Shown here: positions 23,601-35,600 of the stretch, in pieces
Layout of the letters: each line of letters begins with the position of its first letter
Position numbering within the stretch: position 1 is the first letter of the stretch
Assembly (NCBI GenBank): GCA_037349315.1
Contig: JBAIAC010000023.1
Span: 40,831,001 to 40,895,000 of the forward strand
Source of the DNA: Chelydra serpentina
Taxonomy: Eukaryota; Chordata; Testudines; Chelydridae
DNA length: 64,000 bases
Reading direction: 5' to 3'
Made by a program: the position numbers and the translations under genes
The notes under the pieces: generated by a model
Seen by the model: the letters and a program-made list of their open reading frames with translations, nothing else
What the model was told of the DNA's origin: nothing
Database searches by the model: none

Positions 23601-26600
23601 GCACACGGGCGAGGGCTGGACGGGCGGCGATTGCCAGCTTTGCTGACCTAGTGTCCCGGCTGGGGCCCCTGCAGCCCTGCCCTAGCCGGTGCTGATCCCT
23701 GCCCCGCTCCTGGCACTGACTCCGCGCCCACTCGAAATCCTCTCTCACGCGCCGCGTCTGGTTCCTTTTCCCCTGCAGGCAGAGCTCTGGCGCCGGCGAA
23801 GAAAACCTCCCGCGGTGGGAACCCCTGGGTGGCCGTGATCCTGTCCTGGGTGGTGGTGCAGGTGAGTTGGCTGAGCAGGGGAGCACTGACCGTGGGCACT
23901 TCACCTGGCACCTCATCGCCCAGAGGAGGAGCCCAGAGCTAGGCCCAAGCAGCAGTCGGATGTGCAGCTGCCTCTGGGGTGGAGAGCAGCAGCCGTAGCG
24001 CCGCACGTTCATGGTGGGTGGGGACTGGCTGAGGACACGGGCCCAGACCCGTAGAAGGGCCGTGGGACCTCAGCGGTGAACGCGGCACGAGGCGTGTATT
24101 TAGAGGGGCTCGCCGGCCTTGTGGTTAAGGCTCTGGGCTGAGATTCAGGGGATCTGGGATCTCGCCACAGACTCCTGGTGGGACCTTGGAGACCGTGCCT
24201 CAGTTTCCTGCCTGTGAAACGGGGAGGTCAGCGCTGGGTGCGAGCGCATAATCCTGCCCTGCTGAGCTGGGGCAGGGAGGGCCTGGAACACCAGGGCCTG
24301 GGCAGTTCTGAAGGGGGAGTCGCCCAGATCTGTGGGCCAACAGAGCCTTGGGGCTCCCTCCTAGCAGGCCGGGATCCCTGAGCAGGGCAGCCCCCAGCTC
24401 CGTCCCCAGCACGGAGCCCCCTCCAGTTCTGCTGCCGGCGGGGTCCCAGACCCACTCTTAGCCCTTTCACTGCTGCATGCCGGTGGCCCCTCTATGCAGC
24501 ATTGGCACCTGGCAACGCCCGTTGGCTGGGCTGCTTCCACTCCTGCCCCTCGGGGTGAGTCTGTCCCTTGGCGTGGCTCGCTGTGCAGTGCCCCCTTGGA
24601 GTCAACAGGAACTGTGTGGGGGGAGGGGCTTGGCCCCTTTGGCAGCCAGGCAGGCCCCATGTGGGCCCTGTTCTCAAGTCCCAGCATGTCACAGGCAGCA
24701 TGTGGGGGTGTCTCTGGGGGGTGCTGTTCAGTCGGGGACCTGGGGCAGCAGCTGAGATCCTGGGGGCTTCGCTCTCCAGTTCTGTGTGCAGCTGTGAGCT
24801 CCCCCCGAGACCTCCCAGGGGAAGGAAACAATCGCTCTAATTCCCAGTGCAGGGAGGGTGGGGGGGCGTCGCTGTGCCGCCGCATGGATCATCACCGTGT
24901 GCCCGGAACCTGCCATCAGCCAGGCTGCAGGAGTGGGGAGGCAGCGCCGGCTTCGCGGCTCAAGAGCGAGCTCGTCTCCACTCCGCCAAATTGGACAAAT
25001 AGACGTAATGGTAAAAAATTGCCCCATTAGCCGGCAGGGAACATGGACACACGTCAGCCTCCGCCAGCTCAGTCCTGATTGCAGGCGGCGGGGATAACAA
25101 TCCATTTCTGGGGCCTGGGTTCCCGGTGCCCCCGTGCAGGGCGTCGGGGGGAGCCCAGTGCCAGCTCCGTGCCAGTACAGGAGAACCAGGGCGATGGACA
25201 GCAGGGAATCACAGACAGAGCTGCAAACCCAAAGGGATTTAGGTGCCTAACTCTTATTGAAACCAGTGGGAGTTAGGAGCCTAAATCCCTTTGAGGCTCT
25301 GGCCCTTTGTACCTTCAGGGCCCCCAGCCGCTGGGAGCTCCGGGACCGGACCCGGTTGGCACGAAGAGAAGCGGATTGCTGCCAGCGTCCAGCTAGAGGG
25401 GCGGCCCCTGAGACTCCAGGTCCCAGCCCGCTGTGCGGTACAAACACAGAGCCGAGACACAGCCCCGGGGAGCTGACAGTCCCGGTGTAAGACGAGGGGC
25501 AGCTGGTGGAGACCAGGAGACACCAGCGGGCTGCCCGCTGGCCAGTGCCCTGAGCGCAGCAGCCCCCTGTCCCGTGTGGTGGCATCACGGCGGAGGAGAG
25601 GTTTGAGGAGGGATGTGGAGGACAAGGAGGGGGTTTTGCGGCTGACTGGGGACCCTCCCCGTGCCCAGGCGAGGGGCAGCAGGTGCTTGTTTGGAAATGT
25701 CCCAGGTGGGTGATGGAGGCTGGGATCATGGGCTGATGGGAACCTGCTCGCGTGGGACGATGGCCGGGGTGGGGATGGACGCTGAGGGCCCTGGACAGTG
25801 AAGACGGGCTGACGCGATGAAGGGGGGAGCAAGGGAGGGGGTCAGAGCGCGGGGCCAGCAGCGATTAGCCGGCAGGACGGGAATCGGCCCGGCTGGAGAG
25901 GAGGCGGGTGCAACAGCCCGACACGGGCTGCTGGGGGCTGGAGGGGAGAGTTGCCGTTGTGGGGGGAAGGAAGGGTCAGATCTCAGACGCTCCCGGGGGC
26001 CACGCCGCAGAATTAGACCCAGTCTGGACGGAGGCTGTAGAGAGGCTGAGTTGAAGACCAGGGCCCGTGTGGAGTGAGGGGGGAGGATGGGCCTGCGGGG
26101 CGGGGGCTGCTGCCCACCGAACCCCTGGGGTCTCTCTGGCTCCCAGCCTGTGCTGCCTGGTGCCCTGCCTAGAGCTGCTGGCACCGGCGGGCAGAGTACA
26201 GACCTGCCCCGCGTGCCGTGAAAGCTACTGGCGGTTGCCGCAGAGGCCAGGGCTGGGCCTGGAGCTGAAGGGCAGGGCAGTGCCAGCCGGTGTGAGAGGG
26301 GGACCCGGCGCCTGGCCAGCTCCTGCCGGCAGCTGCTCCTTGGAGGCGTTTTTCTTCCCCCAGAGTCAATCGGATCACAAGCCCCGCGGTGTGCGGGAGG
26401 AATCGCCCTCCCCTCCCATTAGCTGCGGCCAGGCCCGGCCCAGGTACGGGGAGCTGAGAATTGCCTCAAGGGCCTGGCAGTGGGCGCCGGGCCATGGAGA
26501 GGGGCCTGCCTGGCATCTGCCCCCGCTGGGTTGCCCTGGGGTGCTCGGGCCCAGAGGCAGTGGGGTCCAGTGACTCACGTGAGCTCCAGACTGCAGATGC

Positions 26601-29600
26601 AAAGGGCGGGCAGCTGCCATGGCCGATGGGCGCAGCGTGCCCCGTGGCACTGACGCAGGGCATGGGGTGAGGGCCTCACACACGGCGGCTGAGAGAGACG
26701 CCAACCCCCGCCCTAGCTGGCGCCTTGGCGCTGCCACCAGAGTCATGGGAGCTAGGCTTGGACGGGCCCCAGGCAAGACCCATCCCCACCAGCTCCGGGG
26801 CCCAGGGTGGGGGAGGCCCTGACAGGCTCCAGCGCTGGGGCTCCCGGGCCAGGAGCTGACCCCCTGCTTCCTCCTCAGGGTCTGCCCGCAGAGGGTGATG
26901 TGAGCTCAGAGCCCAGCCCCCGCAGCAGAGCTGGGTGTGGGGGGGCCCAGAACCAGACTAGCCGGGGTTGCGGAGCAGAAGTGAGGGGCAGCAGCAGGGC
27001 TGGGGGAGCCCAGGGCCAGGGTGGCAGGGGGCTGCGGGTCGGGAGTGAGGGGCACCTGCATAGCTGCGTGGGGGGCTCAGGGCTGGGATAGCAGGGGGCT
27101 GCGGGTCGGGAGTGAGGGGCACTGGCAGAGCTGCGTGGGGGGCTCAGGGCTGGGATAGCAGGGGCTGCGGGTCAGGAGTGAGGGGCACTGGCAGAGCTGC
27201 GTGGGGGGCTCAGGGCTGGAGGGGCAGGGCGGGGGCACCGAACCAGCCGTAGGGAGTCACTCCATGTCCTAGCAGCTAATGGCACCCAGCCGCCTGCCCG
27301 AGATGGCCCCCCCGGCCTGGTCCCAGCCCCCTGGCCCACTGCGGGCTCCTCCAGCCTCCCCTACAGCAGCTAGTGGCCCTGATAGCAGCCTCTCCCTGCA
27401 CCCCCTGCTGCTCCCCCCCACCTGGCCCCCCGCCTGGCCCCCCTGCCCTGCTGGCTCGGGGGGTTTGCTACCTTTCAGCTCAGATCCTTTCCCGTGATGA
27501 GCAGCTAACTGAATTATAAATCAAAGGCAAACGGCTGGGCGAGGGGGGGGGGGGGGGGACACTCCATTAGAGCAGCCAGGCACGATTACGGCGGCTCGGC
27601 GCTATTAAGCTCCCAACGAGCTGAAATTCCCAATTGCTTAAATGGGCTGAATAATCTAAAGCGCCCCACGCGGAGCCCTGGCTGCGGGTCAGGCTGCTCT
27701 GCCGGCTCCGCGGCGCAGAGCGGCTCCCGGCCGCGCTGGGGGGAGGCTCCCCCAGAACGCAGCCGCCCCCCCCCAGAACGCAGCCGGCCCCCCCGGGGGT
27801 GCGGGCACCGGCAGGCCCAGGATCACGGGGCTGCTGCTCGCATCTCGTCGGTGCTTAGATCTAGCTCCCTGCATCCAGCTGAGATGCCCCCCCCTTTACC
27901 CCAGGGCTGGGCGTGGCCCACACGCTCCCCTACACACACCCCTTTACCCCAGGGCTGGGCGTGGTCCAGACGCCCCCCTGCATGTCCCCCCTTTCCCCCA
28001 GGGCTGGGCATGGTCCAGACGCCCCCTTGCATGTCCCCCCTTTACCCCAGGGCTGGGCGTGGTCCAGACGCCCCCTTGCATGTCCCCCCTTTACCCCAGG
28101 GCTGGGCGTGGCCCACACGCTCCCCTACACACACCCCTTTCCCCCAGGGCTGGGCATGGCCCAGATGCTCCCTTGCATGTCCCCCCTTTCCCCCAGGGCT
28201 GGGCATGGTCCAGACGCCCCCCTGCATGTCCCCCCTTTACCCCAGGGCTGGGCGTGGTCCAGACGCCCCCCTGCATGTCCCGCCTTTACCCAAGGGCTGG
28301 GCGTGGTCCAGATGCCCCCCTGCATGTCCCCCCTTTACCCCAGGGCTGGGCGTGGTCCAGACGCCCCCCTTTGCCCAGGCTACTTGCTTCCCTCCTATGC
28401 CCAGAGCCTTGGGGACAGGCCCATCCATTGTTCTCAGGGCAGGAGCCAGATTCAGTGAGCCCCCGACCCCAGCCTCCGATCAGCCCTTCCCCCAGGCCTC
28501 AGGCCCAATCCTGGCCCAGACGGCCAGGCGTGCGCTGCCGGGCAGCTTCTGAGAAGCCGTTTCCCGGCTGACGTGGGGGGGCCCATGACCCCGTGGGCCC
28601 CCCATGTACGGGCTCCGCTGCTGGGCTCAGCCCACTGGGACCCCCAGCGCAGCACAGCCAATGTGGGGACAGGCCTTCAGCCATGGCTCCCAGCTCCCAA
28701 GCTGGCCCGGCCCCCGTGGGAGCGGCTGGGGCCATGACTCGGGGCCCGGGCCGGCTGCCCCAACAATGGATGGAGCAGCAATGGCTGGGTGGGTTTAGCT
28801 GTCGAATACGGCAGCCTGGAAGGGGTCACATTATTCCCCACCCCCGAGCCCAGCCACACTGCTGCTGCCCTGTCTCACGCCAGCTCTTCAGGGTGGGGGG
28901 CGGCCCTGGCCCTGCTCCCCCCAGTCCTGGGGGGGGGGACGGGACGCTGTGCCAAGGGTGGGCCCCGGCGGGTTCCCAGCAGGAAGATTTCAGCTGTTCA
29001 GTGGCTCTCGGGACCCACTTCCCCCAGGAAGGACGCGGGGGGCAGCCCACTGGGCTGGCTGCCTGCCTCTGCTGCTTCACTGCTCGGCTGCCCCGGGTCG
29101 GGGGCCACTGAGAGCAGATCTGCCTCCTGCCCTCTGCTGCTGCTTCTCTCGGGGGGGGTGGCTCCACGGTGGCCCCCAGGGCGGGAGGGGCACAGGCCCT
29201 GGGGTGCAGGGGCTGGGTTTCTCTCCTGGGGCCCCGCATGAATGGTGACTGGGGAAGGGCCAACGTGGGGGACGTGCCTGGGGTTGGGAGCAGGGCGAAC
29301 GCGGTGCCGGTCTGTGCCGCACAGGTGGGCGGGGGAGGGGGGGAGGCGCGCCCTGGGCGGAGACGCCGAGGGAGCCCCTGGCAGGGGAGCTGGCATCCTG
29401 GCTCCCCTCAGAGGGCCGCGGGGGCCCAGGGTCTGGCTCAGCACCGCCAGAGCCAGTGGGGCAGGTCAGAGCTGGCGGTGCCCTTGGGGTTGCCCCACGC
29501 TGCCTCCTGCCCTGCCGCTGGATGCGCCAGCCAGAATAGCCTCTAAGGTGTGTGGGCTCCGCTCGCCCGGCCCCGGGTGCCCCCGGAGCTCAGCCCGGGC

Positions 29601-32600
29601 CTGTGCCAGCCAAGGGGGCGCCTGACGCTATTGTCTCCCCCAGCTGGTGCTGTTCTCCGGGAAGCTGAACACCATCGCCGCCATTGTGACCATCTTCTTC
29701 CTGCTGGTCTACGCCACCATCGACCTGGCCTGCCTGGCCCTCAAGTGGGCGTCGGCCCCCAACTTCAGGTACCCGGGCCGGGGGCGGGGCAGCTGGGGCA
29801 CAGAGACTCTGCTAGCGGGGTGTCCAGGAGCCGTTGGCCCAGCCAGTGACGCACTCACACCGCCGGGCCGGGCCCCACCTGGCAACCCCTGACACGCAAT
29901 GCCACTAGGGCCACCGGGCAGTGCGGGGCTGGGCTGTACCCCCATGGTACCCCCATGCCCCCCCAAACTGCCAGGGAGGGCAGGCCTGTACCCCCACCAG
30001 CTAGCACCGGGTTGGAATCTGCCAGCCCCACATCACCGCCCCTCCCCATGCTGTGTGCGTGGAGGAGGCAGACGGGGGGAGGGATGGACTGGACGGGGCT
30101 TAGGTCCCCCTAGCCCTGCGCTGCCAGCCGCCGACACCCAAGTCCAGCCTCTTGGGTGCCCCGTGTTTGGCAGGAGCTCGGCCAGCAAGTGACACGGATG
30201 CGGGGGTTGTGTGGGTCATGCTGTCTCCCCGCTGCCTCACCTCCCTGGGACTGGGGAGGGGGGGGCAGAGACCCCCTCCTGGCTTGGTCAGCGCTCCCCA
30301 GAGCAGGGATCTCAGCGGGCACTGAGGTGTCAGAATCACCGCTTCTCACTGATGAACCTCCTCCCGCCCCAGCTGGGCGCGAACCGATCAATGTGAGCCC
30401 CCCCCGCCCCCAGCACGGTGTGATCTCGTTGTGTGTGTGTGGGGGTGATCAATCCCCCCCCCCCCCCCCCTCTAATCCCATCAAGCCGAGCACGGCGCTG
30501 GGTAATGAGCATTTATGAGCCTGGTTAAAAAGCTTTTGCCCTTGAGCAAATACCATTTTTAGCCAGGAAAAAAACCCAACCACCCAATGGAAACACAAGC
30601 CCCGAGCGCGCCGGGCGATTGGTGGGAAATTTATGGCTCGCGTCCTGCTGCGCTCCTGGGGCAGCGCGCCAGGCGGGGCTGGAGCGTGCCTTCCATTAGC
30701 GGTAATTAAACCGAGGGAGAGCCCAGCCTCCTTCCTGGAACAGTCTGCTGCGCGTGCCCGGCCCCCCAGCAAAGGGTCCCCTTCTGCTGGGGAAGGGGCT
30801 AGGGGCTGAGACGAGGACCCCGTCGTTAGAGTCTAGGAGACCCGACGGGCCCCAGGGAGGGAGCGGTCCTATCACAGGTCAGGGCAGAGCCCAGCTCTGG
30901 CAAGCCTCAGGAAACGGCTTAACCACTAGCCCGCGCTGCCTCTCCCTACTGCCATTCCCCTCCCCGCCCCGTTGGCTGGTGCGCGCCCAGGCTGGGAGCG
31001 TGTGGGGCAGGGGCTCTCTCTCGATGGGCACGTGCAGCACCTGGCACAATGGGGTCCTGACTGCGGTGGGGTTCTCCGGGTGCCAACTACCAGGCCCGGC
31101 TGCTGGAAGGGACGAGCAAGCGCTGCGCCTACGGGTGGGGGCCGCAGGTTGCCCAGGCCTGGAGAAAATGGCAGAGTCTCATGAAAACGGCCCAGTCGGT
31201 CTCCATGTTTTGCACCATCCCCCAGTAGCCCCAGGGGCCACGTGGTGAAGTTACCGGCTGGGGGTGGCACAGCCCTCCAGAGGCCAGGTTCCTGCGCTTG
31301 GCGCAGCTCAGATGCTGCCGTGGCTGAGAGCTGGCACTTCTAAGGCACCCTGGTGTGGAGCGTGGGCAGGGCTCCGCGCCTCAGGCCGATCCTGTCTTCC
31401 TCATCCTCGGGGCGGGGCGGCCCGCGGGCCCTGGCGCTCGCCGGGAACTCTGCTCTCCCTGTCTTGCGCTGCCCAGCGTTAAACGGCCCATTGGCAACGG
31501 CGCCAGCGGCCTGTCTACACTACGGCTCCCCGCGTTGCCATTGCAGGAGGAGCACCTGGGGTGCTAGGGCCATGGAGGGGCATTTGCGGGAGGTACTAAG
31601 GAGGAGGCTGCTGCGCCGTGGGGACCCAGGTGAGGGGCCTGGGGGGCAACACCTCAGTGGGGCTGGGTTCTCCATGGGAACCTACTTTTTGTCAGCACCG
31701 ATCTCAGCCACTTCACTCTGCACACACCTGCACTGTCCTCCCTGGGCCCCAAACCAGACCCAGAGCGTCTCTCACTGCTGGGCAGAGCCCCTGGGCCCAA
31801 AGACGGCCCCCACTCCCTGGAGAACAGCCACTGCCACCCTGGAGGTGCCCATTGGTCCATCTGCTCTGGTATCCTGCCCCCGGGCCGAGTCTGTCCCGTT
31901 CAGCCCCTGGGGTGTCCGAGCACCTTCCTGCCACTCATGGCGCCGGGGGGTGCCCTCTCTGCCTCGCCGGGGTCATTCCTCTTTGTGTGGGCCGTGCCCT
32001 GCGTGGGGAGTTCGGTCTGGGACCGGCCCCCGGGAAAGCCCTGAACTGACGAGCCTGACCCTGGTGGCAGAGAGTTCCCCTGGCCCGAGGAGCGGCGCTG
32101 CCGGCCACGGTCCCCTCCCTGGGCCCAGGGCATGGAGCGCCGTGAAGGGGAGGAGCCGAGGCCTTGAGCGTGGCCCTGAGGGTGATAGCCTGCTGCCGAG
32201 CCGAGGTGCGGCAGAGTGCTGGGCTAGCCGGTGTTTGCTGAGAGGTGAGACTAACCGAGGCCGGGGTGTCGGCGGCGGAGGGGGCAGAGTCCCCCAGTCA
32301 GCCGCAGCTGGGGGAAGCGTTACTGGTGGACGCCGCTAGGCGAGAGCTCCGTGTCTTCCAGGAACCCGGCCGCCTCCTGACCCCAGGCTGACTCAGCCGG
32401 CCGCGGGCATGCAGAGCAGACTGTGCCGGAGCTGTCCTCTGCCCACCCGCGTCCCCGCTGGCTGGCTCGGTTCAGCGGCTGCCAGGCGCTGATCTCGGCC
32501 GAGCCCCGGGCCAGCCCACTGACGGTGGGGCCCTGCGTGTCCCCTGGTCGTGGGCTGCCCAGCGGGATGGCGTGCCAGCGGGGCCGAGGTGCTGGGGGAG

Positions 32601-35600
32601 GCACAGCATGCGCCTGTCCCAGGGGTGCCTCGGCAGCCCGGCCTTTCCCAGGAGGCTTCTCCTCTGGGCTTGCGGCGCGCTCACAGCGGTGGGACCCCAC
32701 CTGCCCCGTGGGGTGCGTGGGGCCGAGCGCCAGTGCAGGGCCCCAGAGCCGAGACAGGGCAGGTGACGGTGGCTCGGCCAGGGGTGGCAGGAAGCTGTGC
32801 CAGGCAGAGGGGACAGCGTGAGACAATACCCCATGAGTGCCCCGGGGCTGGCAGGGAGAGGTAGCCCCAGAGCCGGGGAGGGGGCAGCCCCGAGCACGTG
32901 CTGGGGAGGGGTGGGGGCTGGGCTTGGTTACAGTGTGGCTGGGGCTGGCCTGGCTAAGGGGCTCTCTGCCCGCCCCATTCGGCATCTCCCCCCTCCCTCT
33001 GCGTCACTTCCCCCCCCCCCCCCCCGCCCAATGCAGCATTCTCTCCCCCCCCTTCCCCACCGCTTGGCTCTCCCCTCCCGCTCCCCGCCGAGGTCTCCGA
33101 CATGCGAAATAAAAAGGGGATTTTAATTACCTTTCAGCAAAAACAACAATTAGAGAAAATAACAGCTTCTGCGTGCCCGCCTCCTCTGCGCTCCCGTGCC
33201 GTGCCGGCTTGGGCGCCCTGCTCTGCTGGTAGCCATCTGGCTGGCTCAGGCCGCGTCTCTGAGCCGAGCTGCCCCGCGGGCCGGGGCGCTTCACCTGTTC
33301 TAGCCGCGTTCTGTCTCTCTCGTAAGGGTTAAGGACCCGGGCAGCGGGTTCTGCTCCACGTTCATGGCTCAGAGATCCGGAGCGCAGGACAGCTCCGTCA
33401 ACGCTGTGCCTCCCGTGATCTCCCCGTGCTTGGGGAGAGGCATGAAAGGGCGGGAGCCAGGGTGCCAACCCCAGGGGGCAGGGCACGGGTGGGAGCCCGC
33501 CTGAGTCTGCAGCCAGCCTGAACCGAGCTCTGAGCAGGGCAACCTGCCCCACTCACCGCAATGGCGTTGACTCTGAAACCTACTGGTGGCCAGTCACATG
33601 GCGCTAGGGCGACTTACTGCTCTGCTGATCGTCCCAGAAGCCGGCAGCTCCATGCGTATCCCACAACCCCAGTGCCGTCCCCCGTCTCCTACCACGCACT
33701 GACCTGTGGCGTGGATTGGGGACGCCCCATCCTGAGTGTGCTTCCTCCAGCGGCCCTGGGGCGAGGGAGTCAAAGGCTTGGGGAGCACGCAGAGCGGGAG
33801 GAAAACTCGGTTCCCCCCAGAGGCGGCATGTCTCATTCAAGCTAAGCGGCCAGGCCTCTCCCCAACCGATCCCCAGGGGCCAGGGTCACTGGCGTGGGGA
33901 TGGGGGGCGGAGGGTTGCCGCGGTGATTGGGGGGGCTGCGGCTGGAGCGACCTGGGGAGGGGGCCCTTGGCGGTGCTGAGGCGGAGAGCAATTTTCCCAG
34001 CTGGCTGCATTAGCGCAGGCGGGGGCCTGCTGGAGATGGTAATTGCCGGCGCCGGGCCCTGCCTAATGGATGTTGTGATTAAGCTCTTATTATGGAGTGG
34101 GAGGCGGGAGGGGGTGGGTGGCGATGGGGGAGGAGGTGGGTGGCGATGGGGGGGGGGGCGCGAGCAACTGATGGCTTTGGGGATGGAAGAAGAGAGCCTG
34201 GGGGTTTCTCTCCGTGCCCCCCCCTCCCCCCACTGGAACAGAAACCCACCCTCTCCATGGCACATGCAGGCCCTGCCTCACATGGCCTCTTCCTCTCCCA
34301 AGGAGGTGCTACGGTCTGGGGGGTGGGGTGGGGTGAGTGCTCAGCTGCCCCCCACGCCCTCCCACACCCCCAGCCACGGCCCCTTCCCTCCCCTCAGCTG
34401 AGCTCCCCCTCCCCACTCCAGTGTCGCTTCCCCTCTGGGCACCTGGCCCAGAAGGGGGCGCTGTGCCCCGCTAACCTCCCTGGGGTAGGGAAGTGTCCAG
34501 CAGCCCCCTCTGGCAGAGGAGAGGGGGACTGAGGCAAGGGATAGAACAGGGTCACATGCCACAGCTGCATGAGAACCCAGGAGTCCTGACTCCCAGACAC
34601 CCCCTCTCTGCTCTAACCCACTACACACACCCCTCCCCTCCGAGAGCTGTGCATAGAACCCAGGAGTCCTGACTCCCAGCCCCACCCCTCTGCTCTAACC
34701 CATTACACCCTCATCCCCTCCCAGAGCTGTGCATAGAACCCAGGAGTCCTGACTCCCAGTTCCCCCTCCCGCCCTCTGCTCTAACCCACTACACCGCCCC
34801 CCCTCCAAGGGCTGGGAATAGACCCCAAGAGTCCTGACTCCCAGTCCCCCCTCCCCGCCGCTCTAACCCCCCCCAGAACTGAGTATTAACATGCCTGTGC
34901 AAGGCTCTGCCTCCCTGCCAGCCCAGCCCCCCTGCTGAGCACAGCCCGCCCCCCCCCCCCCGCCACGCCACCCCCTGCAGTGACGGGGCCAGGCAGGTGA
35001 CAAATAGCTTTTACCTCCTGCCCACTGCACCCACCTGTCGCTGCCCAGAGGCCAGGCCTGTCCTCCAGCCCGCTGAGGGCCCTTGGGCTACGCCGTGATC
35101 GCCCTCGGCTGGCCTCCCCTGCTCTCCGGGCCGGCTCGGTAGCCATCAGCCAGTCACCGGCTGGTGCCAGTCACGGCCACCTCCCGGGGATGCGGGCAGA
35201 GGAATGCCTGGCCATGCCCTGCGCACTGTGGGCACAGCAGCCTGGCACCCAGCAAGCCCGGAGGGGGCCACTCCCTCCCGGCTGGGGCCGCTTCACGCTG
35301 GCTCCTGCAGCCACAACACGGCCCTGGGCCGAGCCTACCCGCTGGCTCTCCTGGGCTGGGCAAGGGACGGGGACCCCTGCTGAGGCCAGCACGCTGCCCG
35401 GCCCGGGAGCTAGAGGCTGGCAGAACGAGGCGGCAGGTCTCAGCCGTGCCCCACTGGAGAGTGCCAGGGCGACCGCCCCCAGCCCGGCACAAGCGGGACT
35501 GGCTTTGTAGCCCCCAGATGGGCGAGTGCTCCTTCCGGCTGCAGCCTGGGGGGGGGGGGGGGGGGGGCTGCAGGGGGCACTCGGCTGGGGGGAACGGGAG

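Larger units (their letters stand above)
18547..23778 (+). other. SLC12A9 intron 6
   Basis: 5232 bp. Contains an LTR with a second LTR nested inside (18585-20198), an inverted U3 fragment (20416-20625), a MIR-like tail (20930-20985), islands at 21236-21310 and 21733-21893, and an 83-bp tandem array (22292-23036). 20199-20415 and 23040-23778 hold nothing I can identify. Confidence 0.8.
23862..29643 (+). other. SLC12A9 intron 7
   Basis: 5782 bp. Contains a MIR-like SINE (24105-24222), islands (24956-25112, 26345-26470, 27475-27668), a hairpin repeat (25226-25297), and two tandem arrays (26985-27225, 27893-28375). 25490-26075 (cacgatgg/gaggctg-rich) resembles interspersed repeat but is not identified. 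28380-29640 shows nothing specific. Confidence 0.8.
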
